DNA from: Serilophus lunatus
Taxonomy: Eukaryota > Chordata > Aves > Passeriformes > Eurylaimidae
Direction: 5' to 3'
Length of the DNA: 64,000 nucleotides
Assembly: GCA_013399895.1 (NCBI GenBank)
Contig: VXBA01005704.1
Location: 338,021-402,020 of the forward strand
Below, piece after piece: positions 26,101 through 40,600 of the stretch. The notes beneath the pieces were generated by a model. The model did no database searches and had not been told where the DNA came from. It was given only the letters and a program-made list of their open reading frames with translations. The position numbers and the translations under genes are program-made. Every line of letters starts with the position of its first letter. Within the stretch, counting starts at the first letter, position 1.

Positions 26101-29100
26101 ATGAACCTTTGTGCCAAACAAGGCAATCTTGTTTTCTGGAGGCATGGATTAGAGCAGGATTACTTAGCAAATAGGAGACACAGACCAGAAGTGGATCACC
26201 AAGGATCATGCAAGCTAATGGGCAGAATCCGGCAAAAATCCCCCAATGGCCATGACAGAGTAGAAGCCTTGAATGAGGGATAAAAAAGCCACCTATCCCT
26301 CACAGCTTCTACTCTCAATGCTTCTTCTTCTTTGGTAGGTGGCACTTGTGTGGTGCTTTCTGTACTTAACCTGCTTGCTTGTGGGGCTTGTTTCTAACAG
26401 TGTTCATCCATGCTATAATGATTCTGTGGTTACCGAAATTTGCGACCTGTATCCACTTCAGGTTACTGTGCAAAGTGGTGAGATTCTGAGAGGGTAGATT
26501 TTATTTAGATAAGGCCATGCGGCAGAGCCATGACAGACCAAGGTGAGAACCCATGAGGCTACTCTGACCCTGGGTGTCACTCTGTGGTGCTACGGAGTCC
26601 TGCATTCTTGTAGGTGTTAATGCTCAAAATTAGATTCCTTGTAGTCAGTGTAAACCTGGGGTGCCCGTGACCACCTCATTCGTATGTCTATATAGCTGCA
26701 TACAAGAAAAATGAGTCAGAGGCTTCTCACTCAGGCTTATGGAAGGCTGTTCACCCTTCCAAATAGTCTATCAATGAAAATTGAGAGATGCGGCTTATAA
26801 AATAATTAACAGAATGTGTCCAGACCGTGATACAATGTCAAAAGAATGTCAACATTAGGTATTAGGAACTTGTGATCGTCCTATGGCTGTAAGACGTTGG
26901 AAGAAGCAACCCCTGGATATCACATGACCACTAAACCTTTTAATTATTGGCTGTAATAAATTAAAACCAACTGTTGAGTATAAAGGTAAGCTGAATTGTA
27001 GTTAACAGGATTTTTACCCTCTTTATTTCCCTCTTGTACAGTCTGCCTTTCTTGGATTCTCCGTGGCTCCACACAAACTCTAGGCCCCTTCCTTTCTTGT
27101 GGCTGCTGTGAACTCAGAGAATCTGTAGCCTTTCACCTACCAAATTGCAAGTACTGTTTTAGGGACAAACAACAGACACCACAGAGAGATGTTCCATCTC
27201 GTGAAGACTTGAAGAAGCCCCTGAAGGAACCTGTTGCTGTCCTTTGAATGCTTCGAAAGCAAGGAGCCTGCCTTCTCCTCACTTCTCTCTCCTCCCTGGC
27301 TGTGTTTCTTTTCTGATAGGAAATTGGCCACCTGGGACCCCAGGGAGGGAAAAGAGGCTCACTGACTGGCCATGCTGTGGTATGTGCATTGACTTCAGAC
27401 AGTTTCAAGGTGCCCAGTACAAAGGTTCTTACCTTTGCCAGAAGATGGCAAAAAAGTAAAAATAAATGATTATTTTTCTTTCTCCTTCTTTCACTGTTTA
27501 AATAAGTCAGCATGTTCAACAGTACTGTGCAATAGGAGAGATCAAAACAAAACTTCTCCCTTTTTAAACTGAAAGATCTGTAGAATGTGTTCTAAGGGAT
27601 GGTGATTAAAATACCTAGACACATGAAAGAACCTCGGCTTTGTAAAATTTTCATTTATTCATTCCTTGCAATTTTTACTTTCTTGTGACCTTCTGTAGGA
27701 CTTGTGGTTCATTATTTTGTTGCATTTTCGCCTCTTCCATGTTTCAACCTTTTTTTTAGAATGTTCTCTCACTTTGTTCTTCTCCTCTTGTTTTTCTGTC
27801 TGTCACCATTTTCCATGACTACTTTACTACCTCTAGTTCTTTTTGAGTTCTTTATCTTACAGTTTTATCCCTGCCTGTTGCAGGATTTCCTGTCCTTCCC
27901 ATCGTAGGCAGTTCTAGATTAGCATTTTCCTTGGAGATTTGTCTGCTACCCATCAGCAGTAGTACTGAATTCCCTCTGCAGAAGGAGGAATGGGAGAGGG
28001 CAGTTGATGATTCTGTTCTGAGATCGCATCACCTGTAAACAGAAAGAAACCTGCAAAAAGAAGAAGGAAACCTGCATTTGAAATCAGCCCAGATTTTTTT
28101 CTAAAAACAAAATATGTATTTATTTGCTGCTTCATAGGATCTTGCCCATCTGACACAGACTGAGTTATTTTAACATGGAAACAGTGAACTGAGCTTGCAC
28201 GACTCTATGGATCAGTTATTCTCAATAATAGCAGCTTTATTCCCCACTACTTGTCTTTTGGTGTAATTGGAATTAGCATTGTTTAAGCTTATCCACACAC
28301 TCCAATAAGATACTATGTTCCAGAAAATAAGTATATCACTTTTAGACTGTACCTCTAACAGTCTTCAGTCTTTAACATCAATGTATGATCCTATTTCGTC
28401 TGCCCATGTCACTGTGCTGACCACAATTACATTGATATACTCAAAGATTCCCAGTATGTAAGAGACTTAAATGCTGCATCATAATGCTGCATTTGCATGT
28501 TTTTCCTTCCATTTACATTTCTTTAAATGCTTTGGAATTTTGTCACAGTGCCTTCATAAATATGCATGACATGCCTCTGCAAAAGACAGAACTTCTTATT
28601 TTTAGAACTTATGAAAAATGCATCCAAACATCAAAGATGAATTAGAAATCGAGATTTCTGATAAGATATTTTAGGATTCAAATCATATGAGACTCTAGAA
28701 TGTAGACAATAAAAAAGTTGCTTTTAATGTGTCTTTAGAGAAAGTATCTTGCATAAATCCCAAGCAATCTTCTTAGTATTTAAGAGACAGGAAATACAAA
28801 AGATAAGCTAAAATGACAATTTTGCTGCTTACATTTTGTATCTTGTGATAGCTTTAATATGACTGTATATTGTTTTCTTTCTTGCTACATAAGTAAAGGT
28901 GTGAAGCGTCCTGGAGTAATATGTGCTCTATATATCAGAATTAACTGAAACACAAGCAGAAAGAAAATCTGACATAGTGTCATGATTTACAATTTCTGTA
29001 AACATTACATGTTGACATAAATAAATGTTAGTATTGAAGTGCTTTATTAATACATATATAATAAGTATTACACTATTATACACTCTACTGGAAAATACTT

Positions 29101-30573
29101 GTTTTGTTAGCAAGTGAAAATCTGCTAAAGTTTTTGTAAAGTTAGGAATTTTTTATTACCTTATAGTTCTCAGAGATGTAAAAATATAAAGTCTTTACAA
29201 ATGAATTAATTTATGAATTTTAAATGTAAATTAAATACCACAGCCCATATGCTTACTCAAATTTGCAGTATTTTGTATTATAAATATTTTGTCTGACTTC
29301 TCAAGAAAAAAAACCAACAAAGCGATTCTATTGTGAAACCTATTATGTTTATATGTTTATTGAACTGAAATAATGGGTTACTTAGAGCTAGTAGTATAAA
29401 ACCAAAAAATTACTGAGTAGAAATTATTCTATATTTTGAAACATAAGCATCTTGATATGAACATGAAAATGTCAGAACTGCATATCCAGAGGTAGAATTT
29501 GCGAACAGTTTTAGTCTTAGTCTTTGTGCCTTTAAGTCTTTTATTTTCCTGTTTTCAAGGGGAAAATTCAAGGTTGTTACATTTGTGAAGGTTGTAAGAT
29601 CTTTGAACTATGTCCAATGCTTACAGCTTGTGGAATTAATTTTCACCAGTTTGCTCTTCCCGTGATTTATGTAGTATGCCAGAGCAAGTCTCTCCTCTGT
29701 GCTGGGAAACTGAACCCACCAAAAAACCACTGCTGTGCAGTTTACAAGCTGTAGAGCAGAACAAAGATGGCTAAACAGATTCTTCTTCTGTTTCCTTTAT
29801 TTACCGAAAATAAGTTTTCCTTTTTTTCAAAACTGTTCTTCTCTGTATTGACCAGATAATGTTTGCTTGCCCAGAGCTCTGCTCAGTTGCAAAATCGGCA
29901 TAACAACTATAGTATTTGGTTGGTTCTTACTCACAATTCTCATAGCTTCTTCCAAGACAAGGAAGGTGAGTACTGCATACAATAAGGATCCCAATTTAAC
30001 TATTTATTGTTTATTCTCTTCAAACAGCTAACTGTTTTAATCAGTTCTATCTAAAGCATGAGAGATTTGATATAGTCTGCAGTTTGAGATGTACTCAGAA
30101 AATACTCTATTCAGGCATTGCAAACAAGGATTTGTGATTATTATCAAGTGGCTAATGTTAGGAGATTATTTTCAAACATTAACTTTTCCTTTTTCTTTTG
30201 CTTCATATCTGTCTCAATAAAGCAACAACAACAAAAAAAAAAACTCCAAAAAACCCAACCAAACAAGTGTACACCAGGCAATAAAATTTGAAAGTTTTAT
30301 TTAAAGGAAGGGATGATGGGCAGAGACAGACAAAAAACTTATGTGGTTAGGCTTGAATACTCCAGACACTAGATGATGATTCTTAAGATTAATTCAAAGA
30401 GATATGTAAGACGTTACTATGGGATGGAACAAGCAGTCATTCTAACATCAGAAGTGAATTGTTTTTTTTAACTTCACAGCTTCTTGAATGTTATAGCCAT
30501 TTTAGTATAATGAAATGAAGATGAGTTGAATGACTTATTACTTTCCCATATTTACAGGGCCTAACCATGATTC
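23171..30573. other. Unique intronic sequence
   Basis: No gene recognised. Contains a T-rich tract at 23588-23609, two overlapping open frames at 24506-24969, a stretch at 26400-27100 with faint LTR-like features, and an A-rich tract near 30220-30260. Confidence 0.55.
23588..23609. repeat. T-rich tract followed by CCTCAG
   Basis: Two T runs separated by one A, then CCTCAG. It looks like a splice acceptor, but nothing exon-like is recognised after it. Confidence 0.6.
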
Positions 30574-30578
30574 ATAGT
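30574..30578 (+). repeat. Target-site duplication ATAGT, left copy
   Basis: Direct repeat next to the TG end of the LTR. The matching copy is at 31609-31613. An exact 5-base match on both sides of a TG...CA element supports retroviral integration. Confidence 0.85.
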
Positions 30579-31608
30579 TGTGGTGGTTTAAGCACCACAA
30601 TATTAACTAGGGGGCACTCTTAATAATGATGAGAAGAATGACAGAATGTGACAACAGCGAAACACTTTATTTGTCTGGAGCTCAAAGGAAACACAGTTTA
30701 GGGAACCCCAGACTCAACACAAAAAACAAGCACCCAACAAAACCTCAAAAAGGAAAACAAAGAAAAAAGGAATAAGGGAACTGCTTTCAAAGGCCAGCCA
30801 AACTGGCCACAGAGAGGCAGTGGAAAGGAAGAGCCACTTCCTCCTTCTTCTCCCTCTCTGATGGTAGCCAACTCCCAGCCCTTGGAATCTCTGAAAAAAC
30901 ACAACACAGTGAAAGGTTCTCCTCCCCAACCCGGGATGTTATTTGGGGAAGCTTTCAACCTGTAGTTGTGCTCGTGTGGCTCCAATGCCGATGGAGGTGG
31001 GCTGAGTCAAGCCACGNNNNNNNNNNNNNNNNNNNNNNNNNNNNNNNNNNNNNNNNNNNNNNNNNNNNNNNNNNNNNNNNNNNNNNNNNNNNNNNNNNNN
31101 NNNNNNNNNNNNNNNNNNNNNNNNNNNNNNNNNNNNNNNNNNNNNNNNNNNNNNNNNNNNNNNNNNNNNNNNNNNNNNNNNNNNNNNNNNNNNNNNNNNN
31201 NNNNNNNNNNNNNNNNNNNNNNNNNNNNNNNNNNNNNNNNNNNNNNNNNNNNNNNNNNNNNNNNNNNNNNNNNNNNNNNNNNNNNNNNNNNNNNNNNNNN
31301 NNNNNNNNNNNNNNNNNNNNNNNNNNNNNNNNNNNNNNNNNNNNNNNNNNNNNNNNNNNNNNNNNNNNNNNNNNNNNNNNNNNNNNNNNNNNNNNNNNNN
31401 NNNNNNNNNNNNNNNNNNNNNNNNNNNNNNNNNNNNNNNNNNNNNNNNNNNNNNNNNNNNNNNNNNNNNNNNNNNNNNNNNNNNNNNNNNNNNNNNNNNN
31501 NNNNNNNNNNNNNNNNNNNNNNNNNNNNNNNNNNNNNNNNNNNNNNNNNNNNNNNNNNNNNNNNNNNCCCCCCCCCGTATCCCCCCCCTCCCTTTTCAAC
31601 CCACTACA
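30579..31608 (-). mobile_element. Solo LTR of an endogenous retrovirus (ERVL-type), containing an assembly gap
   Basis: The element starts TGTGGTGG and ends CCACTACA, so its ends are inverted repeats (TGTRGTGG) with the canonical TG...CA. It is flanked on both sides by a direct repeat ATAGT (30574-30578 and 31609-31613). The five-base duplication fits the ERVL class. On the minus strand there is a polyadenylation signal AATAAA (complement of 30666-30671) near the left end, so the LTR reads right to left, antisense to SYT1. No gag, pol or env sequence is seen, so it is a solo LTR unless the gap hides more. The 551-base N run at 31017-31567 lies inside it and is bordered by C-rich sequence. The true length is unknown. 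Confidence 0.87.
31017..31567. other. Assembly gap (551 N)
   Basis: A run of N. On its right it is followed by a run of nine C, three bases and then eight C, so a GC-rich homopolymer part of the LTR probably defeated assembly. Open frames drawn across it are artefacts. Confidence 1.
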
Positions 31609-31613
31609 ATAGT
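31609..31613 (+). repeat. Target-site duplication ATAGT, right copy
   Basis: Direct repeat after the CA end of the LTR, identical to 30574-30578. Confidence 0.85.
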
Positions 31614-34600
31614 TGTATAAAATAAGCAATAGAAGTGTAGTAGATCTTGGAATATGGCCAAATGCCATACCAAGAATATATAGATATATAGAGATTAAAC
31701 CAATATTCCATCTACCTTAATATAGGTTAGTACTCTTTCAGTGTAATATATAATGGCTGGCAGTATGTAGAATCAGATGCTTCAAATAGGCATGCAAGAA
31801 ATCCTAAACCAGTTTCTTGTGCAATAATCTGTCATATAGGAAGTTAATTCCAACCCTTTACTGCTGAGGGTTTGGTAAGTGGACAGAGGAATGAGGCTTG
31901 GAGAATGACAATGAGGGTTGTGAAGGTAGTTTCCAAAGAGAGTGGGAGAAGACAGTTTAGGTCACTACTACAATTCTCTTCCCAAAGGGTGCATCCAATA
32001 TCTTTCTGTTTACACAAAATACTCTTTTTTCTTCTCTGTCATGTCTCAGGGTAGAGAAGTTCTTGGTTGTGTATGCTTAGAACATAATCTAAGAAACTTT
32101 TTGAAATATATACCTGAAAGAGTTTATAGAGATCTATACTAACAAAAAATCATTCCTGATAGGTTCCCAAGATTTTTTCCCCAAAGTTTTCTTTTACCTT
32201 TTCAGTACTGGTTTCCATTAAATGTGGAACTGGTAGACTCAAAATATAGTCAATTAACTCTTGTAGAGGTCATTAGGCTGCAAACCAGTCCTTTATTTTC
32301 TGTGCTAGTATAATGTATTTTCTTACATAAATCTTTTTACAGTCCTATATTCTAACGAGAACCATTTAAAATTAAAGTTTCCATCACTTCTAAGCAGTTG
32401 CCACTTATGGAAAAAGATTTGAGTATAGTTTGTTATTATTCACTCCAACTATGCTAAAGGAATATATTTATTTGCTTCTGCTGAAGTGTTGAGTAGTTGA
32501 GATTATACTCTGCAAACTGAACCCCTTCCTTAGCCCATTAGATAGATACAGAGTATTCGTATCTTTACACCCATTCTGGCAAGTATTTCTTCTGTACCAT
32601 AATGACCATTCTTTGTTGCTTTTGTTTGTTTGTTTTTTGTGAAGTTACAGTCTTCTGAAATTGGGTAATGCAGGCTGACAAAAACTGCTTCTATTAGAAG
32701 AAGGACATACTTTAGAAGTTCTGCTGACATAACTAGGGCCTTGGTTAGATGAACAAAACCAAATAACTAGAACAGAGGAAGGAAGGGACAGTCGATGAGA
32801 GGAAGGGGATTTAAAAGTAAGTTTGGCTTCATAGCAAGAGAATTATCGAGGTATAGGAGGAAATTTTTTGAAGGCGTGAATGATAGCTAAATATCCAAAT
32901 TTCACATTTGCTTCCGGAAAACCCTTAGTAAGATTGCATGGTGACTAAGGGGATAGAGACAGAGATACAGAGGGCAAGAACAGGGGAAAGGAAAATGTCT
33001 GAAGAGGATATCTAAGGAGATAGAATAAAGTTGGTTAATGAAGCAGAGAAATGTGATTCTTGGGTCATAATGAGTCACACATCAGAATGAGGAAACAACA
33101 GCCATGAGCGAAGGGAGGAGGGTAAAATACCAAATAAGTTAGAAGAAATTTCCTTCTTTTTCTACTAAAGTTACAGCCTCCAATTCATTCCCATTAGTAA
33201 CATCTACTGTCAGACAGTGCCTGGCTGATATTGCAGTTCTTTGCTCCTTAGCATTCCTTCTAAAGGAGCCAACAGTGTTTCAGGGAGATGACACGCTCCC
33301 CTTTGGAGACAGCCAGCTGCCACTGTATTTTCTTCTCTCCCGGTGGTGTATTTTGGCAGTAGATTTCCTTTGCAGCTGTGGCTACAGTTTTCATTTTGAG
33401 AGTATTGTATTGGTTTAGAAAGACAAAGTATTTAACAGAGCTAACAATTATTGTTATCAAATGGTTGGAAAGGTGATGAAAATTCCAGTTATTGCTTGTG
33501 CCTGTGGATTAAAAACAAATATCACTCCTTGCCATAAATGCTGCTTCTCTCTCCTACTGTAGACTGCTGACAGTGGCTGAAACACAGTTGCTACATTAAC
33601 CTGGGTCTCAGTCAAAAGGGACTTAGATGGGGACTTCTCAACCTGGCTCCACATTTGTTAAACTCTTCAAGGAAAAGTGAACTGCATGTGTGTACAGCAA
33701 GGAAGCTGTACTTGTTCTTAAGTTCCAAGGAGATGCTTTGGCCTTTTGTTCTTTAGGTGTTCTGTGAAGTTAAAGGTGTTAGTTTTGTAAAGGGCAGAAT
33801 ACAAGAAAAATGTACTGCTTATTGTGTGTTAAAAGAATTAGATAATACACTATTCAATTACAAATATAAGTCCTTTTTTTCCTAGGTTTAAACAATTTTA
33901 AATTAGCCTATTTGTTTTTGACAGCAAAAATATGAACAGAGTGAACTTCGAAAGTATGTTGTTTCACGCTTTTATCTCTTTTTTTGCTAGCAATTTTTAA
34001 TAAATAAACAAGAATTGCAAGCTTATAATTAGAGATTGAGTAGTTGCTGCTTGTTTTAAAATGACCTTAAAGTGTTATTCTGGTTTTCATCTTTCTTTTC
34101 TCTTTGCTAATGTACATTCCAGTGTTCTCCTAGGGCTTTGTTGAAGTGGAGGCAAAGCTTCAACTTTTGTCTCTTCATATTTATGAAAATCTTTTTCTTG
34201 TCACATTCTTAGCATTTTACTGCAAGCACTTTCATTCTATTGTGAATGTCCCTTGTGCTCTAAGTCCAATTTTCTGCTTTTACCTCACAGTGCTTAAACT
34301 ATCCATTCTATTCTGCTCTGTTTTCATTGAGAACCAGCCCTTAGCAACCAGATAACAGCCTGATACTGAAGATTTCTCCTTTTCTCTCACTATAATACAT
34401 CTTTTCTCTTCCAAAGAGATTTTTGGAGCTCATCAAATGACCATGCTACAGAACAATGCATCCATGTGCTTTCTCTCTAATAGCTTTTCTCTTCATGGAA
34501 CTTTGAAATGCTAACTTATTTATTACTCTCTTCTGAAGATAAAGCAAACAATTTCATGAATCATGTTGAATCCTTTTGTGCTTCCTTTTTATAATATAGG

Positions 34601-37600
34601 TCTAATCTTTGGAAAGCTCTTAGCTGCAAGTTGTTTAGAGAAAGCCAATGATTTCTTTAATTAGTGCTGCATTCATTATAGGGGACTTGGCTCTTGCATG
34701 TAGTGCTGGCATTATCACTGAATTCCAGTCCTGTGTTTGCATGCTTTCATGAAGACAAAATGCCCATGTCACAAAGCAGAAACACACTGTACTTAAAGGG
34801 GCTTAAAGGGCACACTAGCCTCCCTGTATGCTGCTTCTCGTTGGCTCAGTATTCTTATTCTTTCCCAGAGCAATACACTGCTGTAGAGATTGCAGACAGA
34901 AAAAAAAAAACAGCTACCAGAAGCTCTAAATGAAGTTAAAATTACCACTCATCTATCCTGGCCAGTCCCTCCTCTTGAGAGAAACCATGAACTTCTTGCT
35001 GTGTGGTATCTTCATTGTTGCCCAAGTTTACCAGCCAAACAGTGGATAGCACCTGACCTCAGAAGATGTGTATCTTTAGGGCTCAAGCCCCTCAAATGCA
35101 GGTCTGCTAAATCACACAGTGCCCAGCAGGCTACAGATCACATAGTAGCAAAAGTTACAGTTCTCAGCTAAAAGTTTGATAAAGATGCGTAGCTGTACAC
35201 TAGCTATGGTGACCTAAAAAGTATGGGAACTGAGCATAACTAGCCTTTGTTCTGTATTCTGTGACAACAAAGAATCCTATTTTCCTATGCAAATATAATC
35301 AGTAAGTTGGACTGAATCATGATTATAGGTTAGGGTTTGTGACCAATAACTGGTTATAATGCCGTATCTGAATATAGAGCTTTACAATAAACAAAACAGG
35401 GGAGAAAAATGAAACTGAACAAGCAAACAAATGAACCATTATCAGAGGAATTGAAGCATTAAATTAAATCAGAAAAAATAAGATCTGAATCAGAATAGGT
35501 GTTTTAACTTCTATCAATAAGATGACTATACAAACTTTCACTTATGTTCATTTGCTCTGTTAAAACTTGTTTTTCTGTACAAATGTTAACTGTATAACAC
35601 TTAATGTACACTCAGCCCTTCTTCTGGTGTCCCTGTTGTACAATTAACTCGATCAGCTAAATGTACAGGAAAACTTAGGATGTGTGACAACATGCTCTGA
35701 AGTGTTTAGTTACCATAGATTTAAGTGCAATTGTACCCACTAGTACCCACTGCACTAGGTTAAAAATAGCACTTTTTAAGCATCCTGTAACCAGTGAGGT
35801 GTTCAGAGCAGCCCAATTAGCTGTAATTAGCAGTAGGTTACATAACATTTGCTCAAGTTTCCATCCACAAACTTGAAAAACTGAATTATCTTTCTTACAG
35901 GCTTTTGATGAACAGCACTTTCCCCTCAAAAAGCACTGAATCAGTGGCTTAAAATAAGGAGCACTATACTGTGCAGAAGGAGGAACTGCTCAGAACAAAA
36001 TTCGGAAAGCCAGCAATAGCAATAAATCAGCCTTGCCTATTAAGTAGGATTTCTGTCTCCCTCAGGTTGTTTTGGCAATAGTGTTAACCTTACTTGCCCT
36101 CCTGCAGCAGTAAGTAGCTAATGAGGCAGAATGACCTATCAATCACTGTCTCAGTCACAATACTACTTCAGACTTTGTCCAAATACGGGGTAGATCCATC
36201 CCTCAAAAGTCTAAAAGGGCGTGATGCTCTGGAAATTTATCTGCCATCCTGGAAGATGCACTCAGGAGGACTGCTTTCAGAATTCAGCCCAGGCATCTTG
36301 GTTGGCCTCAGTGCACCAGGTTTCTTTCAAAGTTCTGCTGAACTTGGAAGTGGGGCACGTTCATGTCCTAGAAGGGTCTACCATCAGACAGAGATACCAG
36401 AAAGCTTTCGTCATCTTGTTTATATAACAGAGTAAATGGAAGTTGTGGATTTGATTAGAGGAGCTCTGGTGCTGGTCTCATAAATATGCCTACACCTTAC
36501 TGCCTTGGACTGTATCACAGCTTTAGATCAAGCTTCCCATATAACATCTGGAAGATGTGAGTACCTCAGAATGGGTTGCTCAGCAGCCAGCATCCTGAGT
36601 GAGAAGCCACCTAGTCAGCAACATATGCTAAATCTAGAAGTGACTCAAAATTGTTCTCCTCCTCTGAACTGTTTCTAGCACCTTCAACCAGATGATGTTT
36701 CTGTCCTTTCCTGAAAACAGGCATGCAAGTCCTTTTTGCCAGAAGCTAAATAGTGCAATACTCTTCTTTTGGAGTTAACAACATTGGTGGATGCAAAACT
36801 TAAGTGATGGGAGAACTCGCTCAGTGAAGATAACCTTAGACTAAAGTGTGTCATGTGTCCAAAGGAATTCAAAGCTACATCATGTGAGCTTTCTCTGATC
36901 TACACGAGAGATTTCCCTGTGCAAAAAATCCTGAAAGTTTTAAAGAAAATCCCTAAATTACAATTCAGTCCATAACTTTATTTGAACAAACAAACAAATC
37001 CAAGTAGTTTTCTTTTATTGTTTTGTTTTGTTACTTCCTCATCTTTATTCTGAAGTTGTGTTCTCTAGTATTGCTCCTGCATGAACTGGATACAGCATTC
37101 TTGTGGATGGGGTCCTTGCTAAATTGATGATCTACAGAAATAATTGCAGAACAAGCAGTAGTTGTACTAACAGCAGAAATCAGGGCTTATTCTAATATTT
37201 TATAAATTGCCTCAGTTTGAGGTTATCAGTTGTTAAAAAAATTTCAGATATTTATAAGGGCATCTTTTTAAAAGATGTCTTTCCAAAGCACTGTAGGGAA
37301 TGCATGGTTCTTAATCTCAAATTAGGATATGGGTTTTTTTCTTTTCAGTAGAAAAATGTTGCAAGTTGGGAATTAATTGTCATGTAATTGATTGGTAATT
37401 TTACCTCCTGCTGTGTGCAGAAGGCTGTTGGATGATGGCATATCATTCTCGACGGGAAGAAAAAGTATCAGTCATTATAGGACAATTAATTCCAATTTCC
37501 ACTATTTTTCTTCCATATGCTGGTAAGATTCCCTTAAAAATCTAAGTGTAGTCATTAATCGTAAATATCAAAGAGCTTTTTTTCAAAAAATATTTTTTAC

Positions 37601-40600
37601 TTAAAAACAAAATCTAAATTTGGATGCTTCCTGTGCCCCCGTGTTATTCTTTCCTGCACTGGTAGCATTCATGAAAAAGTATTTTTCATGTACTTCCAAT
37701 TAACAGAACCTGTCACAAACAATTATCTTATGTTCATAGTTTTGCAGCATTGTTCCTGATTTCAGTATCGATATGATGCAGATGAAGAAAACCCTGAAGA
37801 TTCCTTTTCACAGCATCACATTTTGTGAAAATTGTGTGTTTCCCCACAAACCTCCCATCAGTTTCCAAGAAAACTTTTGAACTCAAACTGACATTGTTTG
37901 CTTTTTTGACAGTGAAGTCATAATACTTGATTATTGACCTTATAGCAAGCATAGTAGCATATCATAAATGCACACTTGGGAGGAATATACCTATGATATA
38001 TACTGAGAGAGAAAAAGATATATTTGTGTGTGTACACATGGATACTTTACACACATCTGATTGCGATCTGTGTGGTGACCTACTGAGATTCTTTTTAAGC
38101 TAGAATGAATGTATCTGAAAAGTCTGGATCTTGATTGCACAGAATCTGCAAACCTTGATCTACAAAATTCACTCATACGTGAGTAATTTTCCTGTTAATA
38201 TACTTGGGTGATGCATCTTAAAGCTTTAATGCCAAATACCAGCTGTTTACATTTTTCTAAATGCCATCCATGTAATTTTATCACAAGATCTGTAAAACTA
38301 GCTGAGCTCTTTCCTTCTCCCACCTACCACCAAGTAATTAATGTAGCCCAAATTTCATGTGCTTACTGTGTAGTAGGTTCTCGAAGATAAAACCAGTTGG
38401 TCTCTGAAGTTTAGTTTGTAATTCCATTCTTGATGCAGGTGAGAAATACAATCTTACGGTGGTCTCCTTGATTTTTTAACCTTTTAGTATTGCAGATATA
38501 ACCTCAGTGGTGAAGTTAAATGTGATAATCATTAAGTTCAGCATCTATGACTGAATATATGTAGAGAGCAGAGCCTTTTCAGAAAGAAGGTGTCGTTTTT
38601 ATGTAGTCACTTGTCAGAACAGAATCACACTCTGAGGTGCCAATTATTTCACAACCTAAGTCCAAGAGTGAACTAATCTGGGAGGTAGCCCTGAATTGCA
38701 CATCACAGCTCCCCATATTTGTTCCTTAGTGCGTGTACCATCCTGCTCATTCCTAATTAATTTTACTAACCCCATGGTTACTGACTGCAGAAATTGGGGC
38801 ACATAAGAAATACCAGTAGAAGGAAAATTCAAGGATGAAATAGTGAATTTAGGGCTATGCCAAAACAAGAATATTAATAGCATTTCTCTCTATTATTTTA
38901 CAATTTCTTTATGTTGTTCCATATGAATTTTACTACATCACAGTTAATCTCTATGACACTAAACTAGTTTATAGGCTTTATTAGAGCCACTGATTGGACA
39001 AGAGGAAAATATATGAATATAAATTGATTTTATGAAATGTACACAAGAAGGAATTTATTGATATAAAGAGCTTCATGATTTGTAGGATCACTCTAAAATT
39101 ATTTTGAACTGCAAGAACTCTCTGTGCACTGCATTAGAATTTCATGCTTAAATTCAATTAAACACTTAGTTTTATATGAATTCTTTTGTCTTACAATGCT
39201 GCATAAGGAAATCTGGAATTAAATACCAGAGGAGTAGAAATGCAGATTGCAGCTTCAGGAAACAAGATGCAAGTGTGAAAGATGACAGAACGCTCATGTA
39301 GGAGGAAATTACTGTAGTTCCTTTCTTTCTGTTATTTCTATTAATAGCTAGCTATTATAAGGACCTCAGTCAGACATTTTGAAGGAACACTTGCAGTAGC
39401 AGAGGAAGACAGAGGGTTTAAATTATACATATTGTGAGGCTTTGACAGGTAATCTCACTGTTGCTGAAACATGACAACAATATCAACATCCAGAGACACA
39501 GGTCTGTCTCTAGTCCCATTACCTCTAAATATCAAAAGAAATACATGACTAAGAAATATCACATACTTAGGGGAAATGAAAGTTTCAGGACATGGTCAGG
39601 GAAACAATCATTTATATAGTGAAACTGCAAGGGACTCATCACTCTTGACTTACAGCAACACTCTTTGCAATGTGACCTAAACAGAGATGTTTGTCTGTAA
39701 GCTGTTTTAACTTCTGACTCACATGTCTTCTTCTGCATTGGAGAAGCAGAAGTTTGAAGTGCAGTCAAAAGTTATGGCTTTTAGATGGAAAGAAAATAGT
39801 GTTGATTTCAGTGTTTTCGTTTAAATTAACAGCAGGCTTACGAACAGCTTAAGGAGTGAGTGCGAAAATGCCATTTTGCATAGCTTGGTGCTGCAAAATA
39901 TAGTGATTATCTGTTCATTGATTATATATCAGACCCTGGTTCTTTCTGAAAATTCAAGACAAAGTTTCTCTTCCACAGACTGTAGTGTAAGATATTTCAG
40001 AGCCTTACATGTTTTACAGTTCTGCCATATTTAATAAATGGATGAGCAGGAAGCTCTGAGATAAACATGCAGATTGTGCCATTGACTGACAAATTTTGGC
40101 AATGATTTTCTCCAGTGTTCGCAGTATCCATATCCTTCCCAAAATACTCAGATGATTTGCTGTCCCCTTTGTAGACTGATTTCTGTGACAGAATATGCTT
40201 AGCTTTGAAACATGCTTAGACATGAAGTAGTACATTGTAATGATTTCAATGAAATAAAATGTTTTTATCATGACAGTGAACTGCAAACTATTCTATGCTT
40301 TTTCTACTTATCTGCATTTATCAGATACTAAAAAAGTGAATTAGGCTAAGAAGAGTGTAGAGAGACTTGGCTATTATTTGGATATAACTCATACTTTAAT
40401 AGGTTTCAGTATGTTAGACTAGAAATCTTACAATATATCATTTTCTCTTGAGAATTAATTTATATTTGTTACATTTAATAAGAATCAAGTTACTGTTTTT
40501 TTGTTGGTGTTTCTGACTAATAATGGAAAGATTTATTGCGAGGTCCAGGACTGTGCTGTAGATAACTCAGTCTAACTAGCTGCTAGCCCTCAAAACTGAA

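Noticed and set aside
27133..27519. 128-codon minus-strand open frame
   Set aside because: Low-complexity Arg/Lys/Glu composition and no recognisable domain; overlapping frames on both strands are equally open.
30955..31668. Long open frames of over 200 codons on both strands
   Set aside because: They consist almost wholly of the N gap and are artefacts.
36121..36435. 104-codon open frame on the + strand
   Set aside because: No family resemblance, and a second frame is open over the same region.
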